A stretch of 7,762 bases of DNA from CAYVQE01 sp964633205 (GCA_964633205.1 CAZWFN010000221.1:1-7762), one strand, 5' to 3'. Positions 1 to 7,207 are shown, numbered from the stretch's first letter. Notes: generated from the sequence alone by a model not told the origin. Numbers and translations are program-made.

Positions 1-133
1 TGACTGTTGGCCGGTCGCTCAGCTCGATCAGAAACCTCTACAGCGCGGATCGCTCCGATGGCCAGCCGCATTGCCCTTCCTCGAACAGCGGCGCGTTGTG
101 GACCGGGCGCGGCTCGTCTATGATGCGGGGCCC
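1..133. other. Left-edge region without a supported gene
   Basis: No independent gene, promoter or terminator is convincing here. The reading frame of the FixH-like gene stays open through this stretch to the window edge. The predicted peptide is not membrane- or family-like before Met at 134, so I read it as upstream DNA. Confidence 0.4.
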
Positions 134-616
134 ATGGATGATCGGGCGGCGGGCTGGAGGCAGCTGGTGCTGGGCTTGGCCGCGCTGGCCGTGCTGGCCG
201 GCGCCGGGCTGCTGCTGCGCCGGGCCGACTGCGGCCGGGCGGTGATGGGCGAGCGCTTCGTGATCCCCTACCGCCGGGCGGACGATGTCAGCCGGGCCGA
301 CCGCGCCTTCGACCTGGGCCCGCTGCAGCTGGAGGTGGCGGTCGAGCGGCCCATCGAGCCGATGCGCGAGCTGTGGTTCGACTTCCGCGTCAGCCGCGGC
401 GGTCGGCCGCTGGCCGGTCTGGAGCCGGAGCTGACCTTGAACATGGACATGGACATGGGGCGCATCGTCTACCGGCCGCGCTTCGACGCCGGCAGCTACC
501 GGGCGCGGGTGGTGGTTCCGGTGTGCATCTACGGTGGCAAGCGCTGGTACGGCCGGTTGCGGTTCGAGCACGCCGGCCGGCGTTACGAGAAGGTGTTTCT
601 CTTCGATGTTCCCTGA
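134..616 (+). CDS. FixH/YtkA-like membrane-anchored periplasmic protein
   Basis: A 160-residue protein with a short cytoplasmic start (MDDRAAGWRQ), one hydrophobic segment (about residues 11-27) and a beta-rich domain expected to face the periplasm. The domain pattern (a 'MRELWFDFRV' strand, then 'GGRPLAG', a Met-rich 'LNMDMDMG' turn, 'DAGSYRARVVVP' and a final 'KVFLFDV' strand) resembles FixH/YtkA-like proteins, which have a similar 'MxMG' turn and occur with cytochrome oxidase or copper-handling genes. The methionines could bind copper, but that is inference. I chose the ATG at 134 because it places the membrane segment at the N-terminus. The frame is also open upstream to the window edge, with a TTG at 71, so a longer N-terminus is not excluded. 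The SD is weak (GCGGGG). The TauE/SafE-like gene follows after 21 bp, so the two are probably co-transcribed. Family assignment is from motif memory and is moderately sure. Confidence 0.7.
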   Translation: MDDRAAGWRQLVLGLAALAVLAGAGLLLRRADCGRAVMGERFVIPYRRADDVSRADRAFDLGPLQLEVAVERPIEPMRELWFDFRVSRGGRPLAGLEPELTLNMDMDMGRIVYRPRFDAGSYRARVVVPVCIYGGKRWYGRLRFEHAGRRYEKVFLFDVP

Positions 617-637
617 CGGCGCACACCGCGGGGCGGC

Positions 638-1300
638 ATGAACGAGTTGGTGACCGGTTCCGGCTTCTTTCTGTTCGGCCTGCTGACCGGCTTCGGTCAC
701 TGCATCGGCATGTGCTGCCCCTTCGTGCTGTGGATCGCCCAGGGCCAGCGCGACGCCGGCCGCCGGGGCTGGCGCCGCCTGCTGCCGCACCTGGCCTACA
801 ACCTGGGCCGCACCATCACCTACGCCCTGTTGGGCGCGGCCGCCGGGCTGTTGGGCTCGGCGGTGCAGCTGGGCGGCTCGCTGCTGGGACTGCAGCGGCT
901 GACCGCCATCGCCGTCGGCGGGCTGCTGATCCTCTACGCCGGCTTCGCCCTGGTCGGCATGCTGCCGCTGGCCCGGATCGAGAGCCTGCGCTTCATCGAG
1001 CGCTGGGTGTCGCGACAGCTGGCCCGGTCGCCGCGGCGGCCGCTTTTGATCGGACTGGTACTGGGGCTGCTGCCCTGCGGCCCGCTTTACGGCGCCCTGA
1101 TCGCGGCCGCCGGGTTGAAGTCGGCGGCCGCCGGCGCCGGGGCCATGGCCCTGTTCGGGCTCGGCACCATTCCGGCCATGCTGGGGCTGGGGCTGGCCGG
1201 CGAGCTGCTGCTGCGGGCCCGGCGGCTGGTGTTCGTCCTGTCGCTGCTGGTGGTGTTGGGCATGGGCCTGTGGTTCGTCTGGCAGGGCATCCGCTTGTGA
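638..1300 (+). CDS. UreH-type TauE/SafE family membrane protein (DsbD_2-like)
   Basis: A 220-residue inner-membrane protein with about six hydrophobic helices (roughly residues 8-34, 50-73, 88-110, 135-159, 165-193 and 197-216). The N-terminal 'GFGHCIGMCCPF' (H21, C22, C26, C27) matches the GHCxGMCGP signature of the UreH-like/DsbD_2 branch. A second cysteine motif, 'LPCGPLYGAL' (C147), opens helix 4. Two intramembrane Cys motifs are typical of this family, which is linked to metal transport and to cbb3 oxidase or c-type cytochrome maturation (often labelled 'sulfite exporter TauE/SafE family'). The actual substrate is not established. It follows the FixH/YtkA-like gene by 21 bp, a familiar pairing. 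The SD before ATG 638 is poor (GGGGCGG). A hairpin 8 bp after the stop probably ends the transcript. Confidence 0.85.
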   Translation: MNELVTGSGFFLFGLLTGFGHCIGMCCPFVLWIAQGQRDAGRRGWRRLLPHLAYNLGRTITYALLGAAAGLLGSAVQLGGSLLGLQRLTAIAVGGLLILYAGFALVGMLPLARIESLRFIERWVSRQLARSPRRPLLIGLVLGLLPCGPLYGALIAAAGLKSAAAGAGAMALFGLGTIPAMLGLGLAGELLLRARRLVFVLSLLVVLGMGLWFVWQGIRL

Positions 1301-1307
1301 ACGCAAA

Positions 1308-1330
1308 AAGAGGACAGTTTTTGTCTTCTT
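1308..1330 (+). terminator. Hairpin after the TauE-like gene
   Basis: A 9-bp stem (1308-1316 with 1322-1330, one G-U pair) closes a 5-nt T-rich loop, 8 bp after the TauE stop. There is no clean U-tract after the stem, so an intrinsic terminator is plausible but not certain. The 3' arm ends in the first two bases of the aceB -35 box. Confidence 0.4.
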
Positions 1331-1356
1331 GACAGGCTGCATCGCGGCATTATTTT
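1329..1356 (+). promoter_or_regulatory. Sigma-70 promoter for aceBA
   Basis: A consensus -35 TTGACA (1329-1334), a 16-bp spacer and a -10 TATTTT (1351-1356) sit in an AT-rich island within GC-rich DNA, directly upstream of aceB. The predicted transcription start is near 1363, giving a leader of about 57 nt. No recognisable operator was found in the leader. Confidence 0.65.
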
Positions 1357-1404
1357 GAGGGGTAAATCCGACGCTCCAACAGGTCGGGCCGGCCAGGGTC
1401 CGGC

Positions 1405-1411
1405 GGGGAGG
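1405..1411 (+). promoter_or_regulatory. Shine-Dalgarno of aceB
   Basis: GGGGAGG lies 8 nt before ATG 1420 and supports that start codon. Confidence 0.7.
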
Positions 1412-1419
1412 GTTCAGTC

Positions 1420-3039
1420 ATGACAGCGGGGACAGGCGAGGTACAAGCGGTGGTCGGGGTGGAGATCGCCGGTCCGGTGGAGCCGCGGTGGCAGTCCGTG
1501 TTGAGCGCCCCGGCGCTGGAGTTCGTCGCCGGGTTGCAGCGGGCCTTCGACGACCGGCGACGCGCTCTGCTCGAACAGCGGGCGCGGGTGCAGGCCGCGA
1601 TCGACGCCGGCCGGGATCTGGATTTTTCAGCCGAGACCGAATCGGTACGCGCCGGCGACTGGCGGGTGGCACCGGTGCCTGAAGATCTGCGCGACCGGCG
1701 GGTGGAGATCACCGGCCCGGCGGAGCGCAAGATGATGATCAACGCGCTGAACTCAGGGGCCCGCACCTTCATGGCGGACTTCGAGGATTCCCACGCTCCG
1801 AGCTGGGCCAACAACCTCGACGGCCAGCTCAACCTGATGGACGCGGTGCGCGGCACCATCGAGCTGACCACCCCTCAGGGCAAGCACTACGCCCTCGGCG
1901 AGCACCCGGCCACCCTGCTGGTGCGCCCGGGCGGCTGGCACCTGGAGGAGCGCCACCTGCGGGTGGACGGCCGGCCGCTGGCTGGGGCCTTGTTCGACTT
2001 CGGGCTGGCCTTCTTCCACAACGCCCGCGCCCTGATCGAGCGCGGCAGCGGACCGTACTACTACCTGCCCAAGCTCGAGAGCCACCACGAGGCCGCGTTG
2101 TGGAACGACGTGTTCGTCCACGCGCAGCAGGCGCTGGACATCCCGGCCGGTTCCATCAAGGCCACCGTGCTGATCGAGACCCTGCCGGCCGCGTTCCAGA
2201 TGGACGAGATCCTGTACGCGCTGCGCGACCACTCGGCCGGGCTGAACGCCGGGCGTTGGGACTACATCTTCTCGGCCATCAAGCGCTACCGCAACCGGCC
2301 GGAAGTGCTGTTGCCGGACCGCGACCAGGTGACCATGACGGTGCCGTTCATGCGGGCCTACACCGAGCTGCTGGTCAAGACCTGCCACCGCCGCGGCGCC
2401 CATGCCATGGGCGGCATGGCCGCGTTCATCCCGTCGCGCAAGGACCCCGCGGTCAACGAGCGCGCCCTGGTCAAGGTGCGCCAGGACAAGCAGCGCGAAG
2501 CCGGCGACGGCTTCGACGGCACATGGGTGGCCCATCCCGACCTGGTGCCGGTGGCCGCGGAGGTCTTCGACGCCGTGCTCGGCCAGGCGCCCAACCAACT
2601 CGACCGGCAGCGCGACGAGGTGCAGGTGAGCGCAGCCGATCTGTTGGACTTCACCGTAGCGGGCGGGCGCATCACCGAGCGCGGGGTGCGCAACAACATC
2701 GCCGTGGCCTTGCTGTACCTGGACTCCTGGCTGCGCGGCAGCGGGGCGGCGGCCCTGTTCAACCTGATGGAGGACACGGCCACCGCCGAGATCGCCCGCA
2801 GCCAGCTCTGGCAGTGGGTGCACAATCCGCGGGCCGCGCTGGACGACGGCCGGCCGATCGACGCCGACCTGGTGCGGGCCTGGATCGCCGAGGAACTGGA
2901 CGCCATCCGGGCCGCGCTCGGCGAGGCGGACCTTGCCGAGCGGCGGCTGGAGCCGGCGCGCGAGCTGCTGGTCGGGCTGGTGACCGAGGCGGAGTTCACC
3001 GAGTTTTTGACCTGGGATGCCTATCGGCTTCTCGATTGA
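1420..3039 (+). CDS. aceB: Malate synthase A
   Basis: Malate synthase A, 539 residues (family usually about 530-545). It condenses glyoxylate with acetyl-CoA to give malate, the second step of the glyoxylate shunt, in the cytoplasm. Visible motifs in order: 'GPAERKMMINALNSGA' (99-114), 'MADFEDSHAP' (118-127), 'LLVRPGGWHL' with the probable catalytic Arg169, 'LIETLPA' with metal-ligand Glu253, the malate synthase signature 'DHSAGLNAGRWDYIF' (270-284) with metal-ligand Asp281, and 'NLMEDTATAEIAR' with the general-base Asp452. All key residues appear intact, so it should be active. Residue roles are transferred from the family. The start is set by a strong SD, and a sigma-70 promoter lies upstream. 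aceA begins 28 bp downstream. No aceK or iclR gene is present in the window. Confidence 0.97.
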   Translation: MTAGTGEVQAVVGVEIAGPVEPRWQSVLSAPALEFVAGLQRAFDDRRRALLEQRARVQAAIDAGRDLDFSAETESVRAGDWRVAPVPEDLRDRRVEITGPAERKMMINALNSGARTFMADFEDSHAPSWANNLDGQLNLMDAVRGTIELTTPQGKHYALGEHPATLLVRPGGWHLEERHLRVDGRPLAGALFDFGLAFFHNARALIERGSGPYYYLPKLESHHEAALWNDVFVHAQQALDIPAGSIKATVLIETLPAAFQMDEILYALRDHSAGLNAGRWDYIFSAIKRYRNRPEVLLPDRDQVTMTVPFMRAYTELLVKTCHRRGAHAMGGMAAFIPSRKDPAVNERALVKVRQDKQREAGDGFDGTWVAHPDLVPVAAEVFDAVLGQAPNQLDRQRDEVQVSAADLLDFTVAGGRITERGVRNNIAVALLYLDSWLRGSGAAALFNLMEDTATAEIARSQLWQWVHNPRAALDDGRPIDADLVRAWIAEELDAIRAALGEADLAERRLEPARELLVGLVTEAEFTEFLTWDAYRLLD

Positions 3040-3067
3040 GAACCGCCCGCGAGAGAGGGGACTGGTC

Positions 3068-4335
<1,268 letters not shown>

Positions 4336-4345
<10 letters not shown>

Positions 4346-4860
4346 TCAGAGGAGGATTTTTCCTCCGCCGCGCTCTCGGCCGCCGGCTGCGCCGGGCCGG
4401 TGGAGCCGGCCGAGCGCTTGCACTTCGAGCCGATGAACTGTAGCGCCTCGCGCTGCAAGCGATCGATGTGCGGGTCGCATTTCTTGTAGAGCGCGAACAC
4501 CAGCGGCCCGTAGCGTTCGCCCATCTTCTCGGCCCGGGCCCGCAGCCCGGGGGGGGTCTTGTTGCGGGCCTTGGGGCACAGGCTCGACTCTTGCGCCCGG
4601 GCCTGGCGCCGCAGCCGGCGCAGCTCGGCCTTGTGCTCGCGCACGTAGGCGATGGCCGCATCGACCGCGGCGGCGCAGCCTCGCTTCTCGTGCGCGGACA
4701 GCCGTTGCATCACCTGCTCGACGTGATCGAGCATCTTCCAGTTGGGATCGTCCTCGACGCGGGCGCGGGCCGGTGGCTGCTCTTCGGCCGCGGCCGGCGC
4801 GGGACCGGCGGCGGCCGAAGCGGCCCACAGGGCGCTGGCGATCAACGCGGCGGCGCGCAT
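4336..4860 (-). CDS. Hypothetical secreted four-cysteine protein
   Basis: A 174-residue protein I do not recognise. It starts with a signal peptide (MRAAALIASALWAASAAA, cleavage probably around residues 18-25). An Ala/Pro-rich stretch follows, then a predicted helical, charged core (about 40-148), and then a low-complexity Ala/Glu/Ser tail. The mature part has four cysteines (C62, C95, C128, C147), compatible with two periplasmic disulfides. The core has a basic helix 'RRLRRQAR' and the segment 'GERYGPLVFALYKKCDPH'. The start is supported by AGGAGGG (4864-4870). It is read on the strand opposite to aceBA, and its stop lies inside aceA (overlap 4336-4345). A genuine gene is likely, because signal peptide, SD and cysteine spacing all agree. 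The function is unknown. Confidence 0.7.
4351..4366. terminator. Small hairpin at the aceA convergent junction
   Basis: A 6-bp perfect stem (GGAGGA/TCCTCC) with a TTTT loop lies 6 bp after the aceA stop and inside the 3' end of the opposing gene. It has no following U-tract. It is the only candidate for a terminator of aceBA, and it is weak. Confidence 0.25.
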
Positions 4861-4887
4861 CAGCCCTCCTGCCGGCGCGCTAGTGGA

Positions 4888-4917
4888 GACGCCCGGAGCC
4901 CTGGAGCTCCGGGCGTC
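4888..4917. terminator. Perfect 11-bp hairpin between the RRM gene and the four-Cys gene
   Basis: GACGCCCGGAG (4888-4898) pairs perfectly with 4907-4917 around an 8-nt loop. It lies 30 bp after the RRM gene stop (minus strand) and just before the SD of the next gene. A stem this long and GC-rich is typical of terminators in GC-rich genomes, but no U-run follows on either strand. It may be a terminator, or an mRNA 3'-end stabiliser. Confidence 0.55.
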
Positions 4918-4947
4918 CCGGTCCGAGCAGCTGGCAGCGGGACCCGC

Positions 4948-5202
4948 TCAGTTGCGGCCTCCCCGGGGCCGCGCCTGATCCACGGTCAGCGTCCGGCCGT
5001 CGAATTCCTGCTTGTCCAGGGCTTCGATGGCGCGGCGGCCGGCCTCGTCGTCGTTCATCTCGACGAAGCCGAATCCCCGGGAGCGGCCCGTCTCCCGGTC
5101 GGTTACGACTTGGGCCGAGACCACCTCGCCGTGCTGTTCGAACAGCTCGCGCAGCGTTTCGTCCGTGGTCCCGTAGTTCAGATTGCCGACGAAGATCCTC
5201 AC
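4948..5202 (-). CDS. Single-RRM RNA-binding protein
   Basis: An 84-residue protein made almost entirely of one RNA recognition motif. RNP2 is 'IFVGNL' (residues 3-8) and RNP1 is 'RGFGFVEM' (42-49). The aromatic residues that stack on RNA are present (F4, F44, F46). It ends in a short Arg/Gly tail (RPRGGRN). Such small bacterial RRM proteins (Rbp type) bind single-stranded RNA, and some are cold-induced. The specific targets here are unknown. The start is GTG at 5200-5202, because MRIFVGNL is the conserved N-terminus and no in-frame ATG fits. AAGGA at 5213-5217 is a usable SD with a long 10-nt spacer. It stands alone, with its own putative promoter and a palindrome upstream and a hairpin downstream. 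Confidence 0.93.
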   Translation of the reverse strand: MRIFVGNLNYGTTDETLRELFEQHGEVVSAQVVTDRETGRSRGFGFVEMNDDEAGRRAIEALDKQEFDGRTLTVDQARPRGGRN

Positions 5203-5286
5203 AGAGCACCGATCCTTGCCCGGGCCTGGCGGTCTAGAACCAAGTGGCCGCTGCCCGGGCGGATCGGCCTGGCTCTCTCGGTCTTG

Positions 5287-5301
5287 CCCTGATCATCAGG
5301 G
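5287..5301. promoter_or_regulatory. Operator-like perfect palindrome upstream of the RRM gene
   Basis: CCCTGAT-C-ATCAGGG is a perfect 7+1+7 inverted repeat, 84 bp before the GTG start and just downstream of the putative promoter. It fits a dimeric repressor site. It could also form a very short mRNA hairpin, but the 1-nt loop argues for DNA binding. No regulator is identified. Confidence 0.35.
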
Positions 5302-5311
5302 GACATGATTC

Positions 5312-5341
5312 AGCCTATGCGGAATTCGAAGATTAAAGCAA
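5312..5341 (-). promoter_or_regulatory. Possible sigma-70 promoter for the RRM gene
   Basis: On the minus strand, TTGCTT (5336-5341), an 18-bp spacer and TAGGCT (5312-5317) occur in an AT-rich patch. The match is weak. It is supported mainly by position, between the repeat element and the RRM gene. Confidence 0.25.
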
Positions 5342-5411
5342 GGGGGTCGACAACACCAGAATCTCCCACCACCATGTGGCTGATTTCCCAGATCAGTCGC
5401 GAGGTCAAGGA

Positions 5412-5471
5412 AGACCGGCGGATTCAAGCGGAGTCGTAGTCATCTACGTCGAGCATTGAATCCGCCGGTCT
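5412..5471. repeat. 16-bp perfect inverted repeat inside the element
   Basis: Arms 5412-5427 and 5456-5471 (AGACCGGCGGATTCAA and its reverse complement) flank a 28-nt loop. The loop holds a smaller CGTAG-TCAT-CTACG hairpin (5435-5448). Outside these arms the pairing continues imperfectly to 5380 and 5504. Confidence 0.85.
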
Positions 5472-5489
5472 GACGCGGAGATCGCGGCT

Positions 5490-5546
5490 GAGGTGGGAAA
5501 TCAGGGCAACACCAGGATCTCCCAGCACCGAGGTGGGAAATCAGGG
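5490..5546. repeat. 17-bp direct repeat, 40-bp period
   Basis: GAGGTGGGAAATCAGGG occurs at 5490-5506 and again at 5530-5546. The right copy contains the stop codon (5541-5543) of the kinase gene that ends there. Confidence 0.85.
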
Positions 5547-6521
5547 GGCCTCGATGGCGGCCATCAGCCGCTGCCAGTTGGCCGGCGGCAGCTTGGTGCC
5601 GACCACCTGGATGATCTCGCGGGCCAGCAGCGATCCGATGCGGCCGCATTGTTCAAGCGGCCGATCGTGGACCAGGCCGTAAAGGAAGCCGGCGGCGAAC
5701 AGATCGCCGGCGCCGGTGGTGTCGACCGGGTCGACCAGATCGACCGGCACGTGCACCCGCTCGCCGTCGCGCGCCAGCAGCGAGCCGCCGGCGCCGATCT
5801 TGACCACCGCCACCGAGCAGCATTCGGCCAGCGCGTCCAGGGCCTGCTGCTCGTCGTCGGTCTCGGTGAAGATGCGCGCCTCGTCCTCGTTGGCGAAGAC
5901 CACGTCGAGCCCCTTGCCCAGCAGGCCCTGTAGAAAGACGCGGTGCTGCTCGACCACGTTGTAGGCCGCCAGGTCGATCGACACCGTGGAGCCGGCAGCC
6001 TTGGCCTTCTCGATGGCGGTGGCGATCAGGGCGTGGTTCTGCACCAGGTAGCCCTCGATGTGGAAGAAGTCGGCGCCCAGGAACATCTCGTCGGTCAGCT
6101 CGTCGGCCGTGAGCTCCACGGCCGCGCCCAGGTGGGTGGCGAAGGTGCGCTCGCCGTCGGGCGTGATCAGCGCCAGGGCCGTGCCCGAGGGGGTCCCGGA
6201 GCGCAGCAGGCGCGATTCGACGTGGTGCGAGAGCAGATCCTGCTCGAAGAACTCGCCGATCGGATCAGGGCCGATCTTGCCGATGAAGGCCGTCTGGATG
6301 CCCATCTCACCCAGGCCGGTGATGGTGTTCGAGGCGCAGCCTCCAGCGCAGCGGCGCTCGTTGCAGGCCTCGCCCAGCCTCTGCATCAGGTCGCCCATGC
6401 GCGCGGCATCGACCAGCTGCATGCTGGCCTTGGGCAGCTCGAACTCGGTGAGCTTCTCGTCGCTGGTGTCGACCAGCATGTCGGTCAAGGCGTTGCCGAT
6501 GCCCAGAACGTTCTTGGTCAT
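5541..6521 (-). CDS. Adenosine kinase / PfkB-family sugar kinase
   Basis: A 326-residue ribokinase-fold kinase (PfkB/adenosine kinase family, usually about 310-340). N-terminal substrate motifs are 'VLGIGNALTDMLV' (5-17) and 'GGCASNTITGLGEMG' (60-74). 'GKIGPDPIGE' (81-90) is the first PfkB signature region, 'NEDEARIF' (211-218) a nucleotide-side motif and 'VDTTGAGDLFAAGFLYGL' (266-283) the second signature, with catalytic base Asp273 and the anion hole GAGD. Overall style matches proteins annotated as adenosine kinase, which phosphorylate adenosine to AMP with ATP. Another sugar or nucleoside substrate is possible. The start is supported by GAGGAG (6525-6530), though its spacing is short. It lies 54 bp downstream of trmO on the same strand. 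Its TGA stop lies within the terminal repeat of the adjoining mobile-element remnant, so its last residues may be changed. Confidence 0.9.
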   Translation of the reverse strand: MTKNVLGIGNALTDMLVDTSDEKLTEFELPKASMQLVDAARMGDLMQRLGEACNERRCAGGCASNTITGLGEMGIQTAFIGKIGPDPIGEFFEQDLLSHHVESRLLRSGTPSGTALALITPDGERTFATHLGAAVELTADELTDEMFLGADFFHIEGYLVQNHALIATAIEKAKAAGSTVSIDLAAYNVVEQHRVFLQGLLGKGLDVVFANEDEARIFTETDDEQQALDALAECCSVAVVKIGAGGSLLARDGERVHVPVDLVDPVDTTGAGDLFAAGFLYGLVHDRPLEQCGRIGSLLAREIIQVVGTKLPPANWQRLMAAIEAP

Positions 6522-6548
6522 GCGCTCCTCGCTGTTCGCAGGGTTGGA

Positions 6549-6572
6549 GGCCGGTCCGGGGTTGGACCGGCC
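6549..6572. terminator. Perfect 9-bp hairpin between trmO and the kinase gene
   Basis: GGCCGGTCC (6549-6557) pairs with 6564-6572 around a 6-nt loop, 3 bp after the trmO stop. No U-tract follows. It may terminate or attenuate transcription from trmO into the kinase gene, or protect the trmO mRNA 3' end. Confidence 0.5.
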
Positions 6573-6575
6573 GCG

Positions 6576-7193
6576 TCAGTCCTCGTCATCGGGCGAATGG
6601 TGGTGGTGCGGATGGCCGTGCCCGTGATCGTGGCCGTGGTCGTGGCCGTGGCTGTGATCGTGGCTGTGATCGTGGCTGTGATCGTGCTGGTGGGGCACGC
6701 CGCGGACGTGTTCGAGCATGTGCCACCAGCCGTCGAGATCTTCGATCCAGCCGTGGTTGGCATCCTGCTTGGCGTCCAGCGCCGGGATGTAGGGCTTGAT
6801 GTCGAGCACCGGCGTACCGTCGTAGGCGTCGATCAGGTTGGTCACCAGCACCGGGCCCTCGATGCGCTTGAGCCGCACGCTGCTCAGCCCGATGGGCGCC
6901 GGCCGCCGGTCCGAGCGGCTGGCGAACAGGCCCACCTGGCGGCCCTTGGCCCAGGGCGGCCGCGCGGTCAGCTTCACCCCCCGGCCGCGATCGAGGTAGA
7001 ACAGCACCAAGATGTGGCTGAAGCGGTCCAGGTCGGCCAGCGCCGGCAGGTACTGTTCCAACAGCTCGATGCGCGCCTCGCCCTGCTGGCGCTCGATCGG
7101 TTGCGACGGGCAGAAGCCGTCCGGCTCGAACGGGGTGCGGATGCGGCCGATGGGGGTCAGCTCGACCGGCTGCAGCGCGTCGGTGTCCAGCAT
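6576..7193 (-). CDS. trmO: tRNA t6A37 N6-methyltransferase TrmO with a His-rich tail
   Basis: A 205-residue TrmO/TsaA (UPF0066) protein. The family uses SAM to methylate N6-threonylcarbamoyladenosine at position 37 of certain tRNAs. The catalytic domain spans about residues 8-145: 'LTPIGRIRTPF' (12-22), 'DRFSHILVLFYL' (56-67), 'RSDRRPAPIGLSSVRL' (93-108), and 'YDGTPVLDIKPYIP' (124-137). The E. coli protein (235 residues) has a further C-terminal domain. Here that is missing and replaced by a tail (168-199) of 18 histidines alternating with D, S and G, ending PDDED. Such tails bind Ni, Zn or Cu in HypB, UreE and SlyD; metal binding here is inference. Two in-frame ATGs exist (7199, 7193). I prefer 7193, because GAGGAG at 7202-7207 is 8 nt from it but only 2 nt from 7199. 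Confidence 0.9.
   Translation of the reverse strand: MLDTDALQPVELTPIGRIRTPFEPDGFCPSQPIERQQGEARIELLEQYLPALADLDRFSHILVLFYLDRGRGVKLTARPPWAKGRQVGLFASRSDRRPAPIGLSSVRLKRIEGPVLVTNLIDAYDGTPVLDIKPYIPALDAKQDANHGWIEDLDGWWHMLEHVRGVPHQHDHSHDHSHDHSHGHDHGHDHGHGHPHHHHSPDDED
6648..6683. repeat. 12-bp tandem repeat (3 exact copies) coding HDHS units
   Basis: GTGGCTGTGATC is repeated exactly at 6648-6659, 6660-6671 and 6672-6683, with degenerate copies further left (for example 6630-6641). It encodes the alternating His tail of TrmO. The unit is four codons, so copy-number changes would keep the frame. Confidence 0.9.
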
Positions 7194-7201
7194 GGCCATC
7201 T

Positions 7202-7207
7202 CTCCTC
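7202..7207 (-). promoter_or_regulatory. Shine-Dalgarno deciding the trmO start
   Basis: GAGGAG on the minus strand has 8-nt spacing to the ATG at 7191-7193 and 2-nt spacing to the ATG at 7197-7199. This favours the inner start. Confidence 0.6.

Larger units (their letters stand above)
5351..5546. mobile_element. Repeat element, probable IS21-like remnant or MITE
   Basis: This fills most of the gene-free stretch 5203-5540. It has several repeats. GAGGTGGGAAATCAGGG occurs exactly at 5490-5506 and 5530-5546 (40-bp period). A 23-nt sequence beginning CAACACCAG is repeated with two mismatches at 5351-5373 and 5507-5529. CTGATTTCCCA at 5380-5390 is the inverse of 5494-5504, and a 16-bp perfect inverted repeat lies at 5412-5427/5456-5471. 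On the minus strand the unit 5543-5381 (163 bp) starts TGATTTCCCA and ends TGGGAAATCA, so it has TG...CA ends with multiple internal end repeats, as known for IS21-family elements. A stub ORF at 5424-5456 reads MLDVDDYDSA-stop, then IRRS, which resembles IstA N-termini. The repeats are directly visible; the family name is inference. Confidence 0.5.

Noticed and set aside
38..1342. A 434-codon open frame on the minus strand opposite the FixH-like and TauE-like genes
   Set aside because: Its product is Gln/Ala/Pro/Arg-rich with no domain, which is what the antisense of GC-rich genes gives. The plus-strand genes have family motifs and membrane segments.
5374..5374. Short minus-strand ORF starting at the ATG near 5374 (MVVGDSGVVD...)
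   Set aside because: It is about 20 codons, has no SD and lies across the flanking repeat. There is nothing to support translation.
5351..5546. CRISPR array
   Set aside because: There are only two copies of any repeat with one uniform spacing, mixed with inverted copies. No cas gene and no further units are present.
6648..6683. Repeat as an origin iteron or regulatory array
   Set aside because: It lies in frame within trmO and is fully explained by the coding of alternating His-Asp-His-Ser residues.
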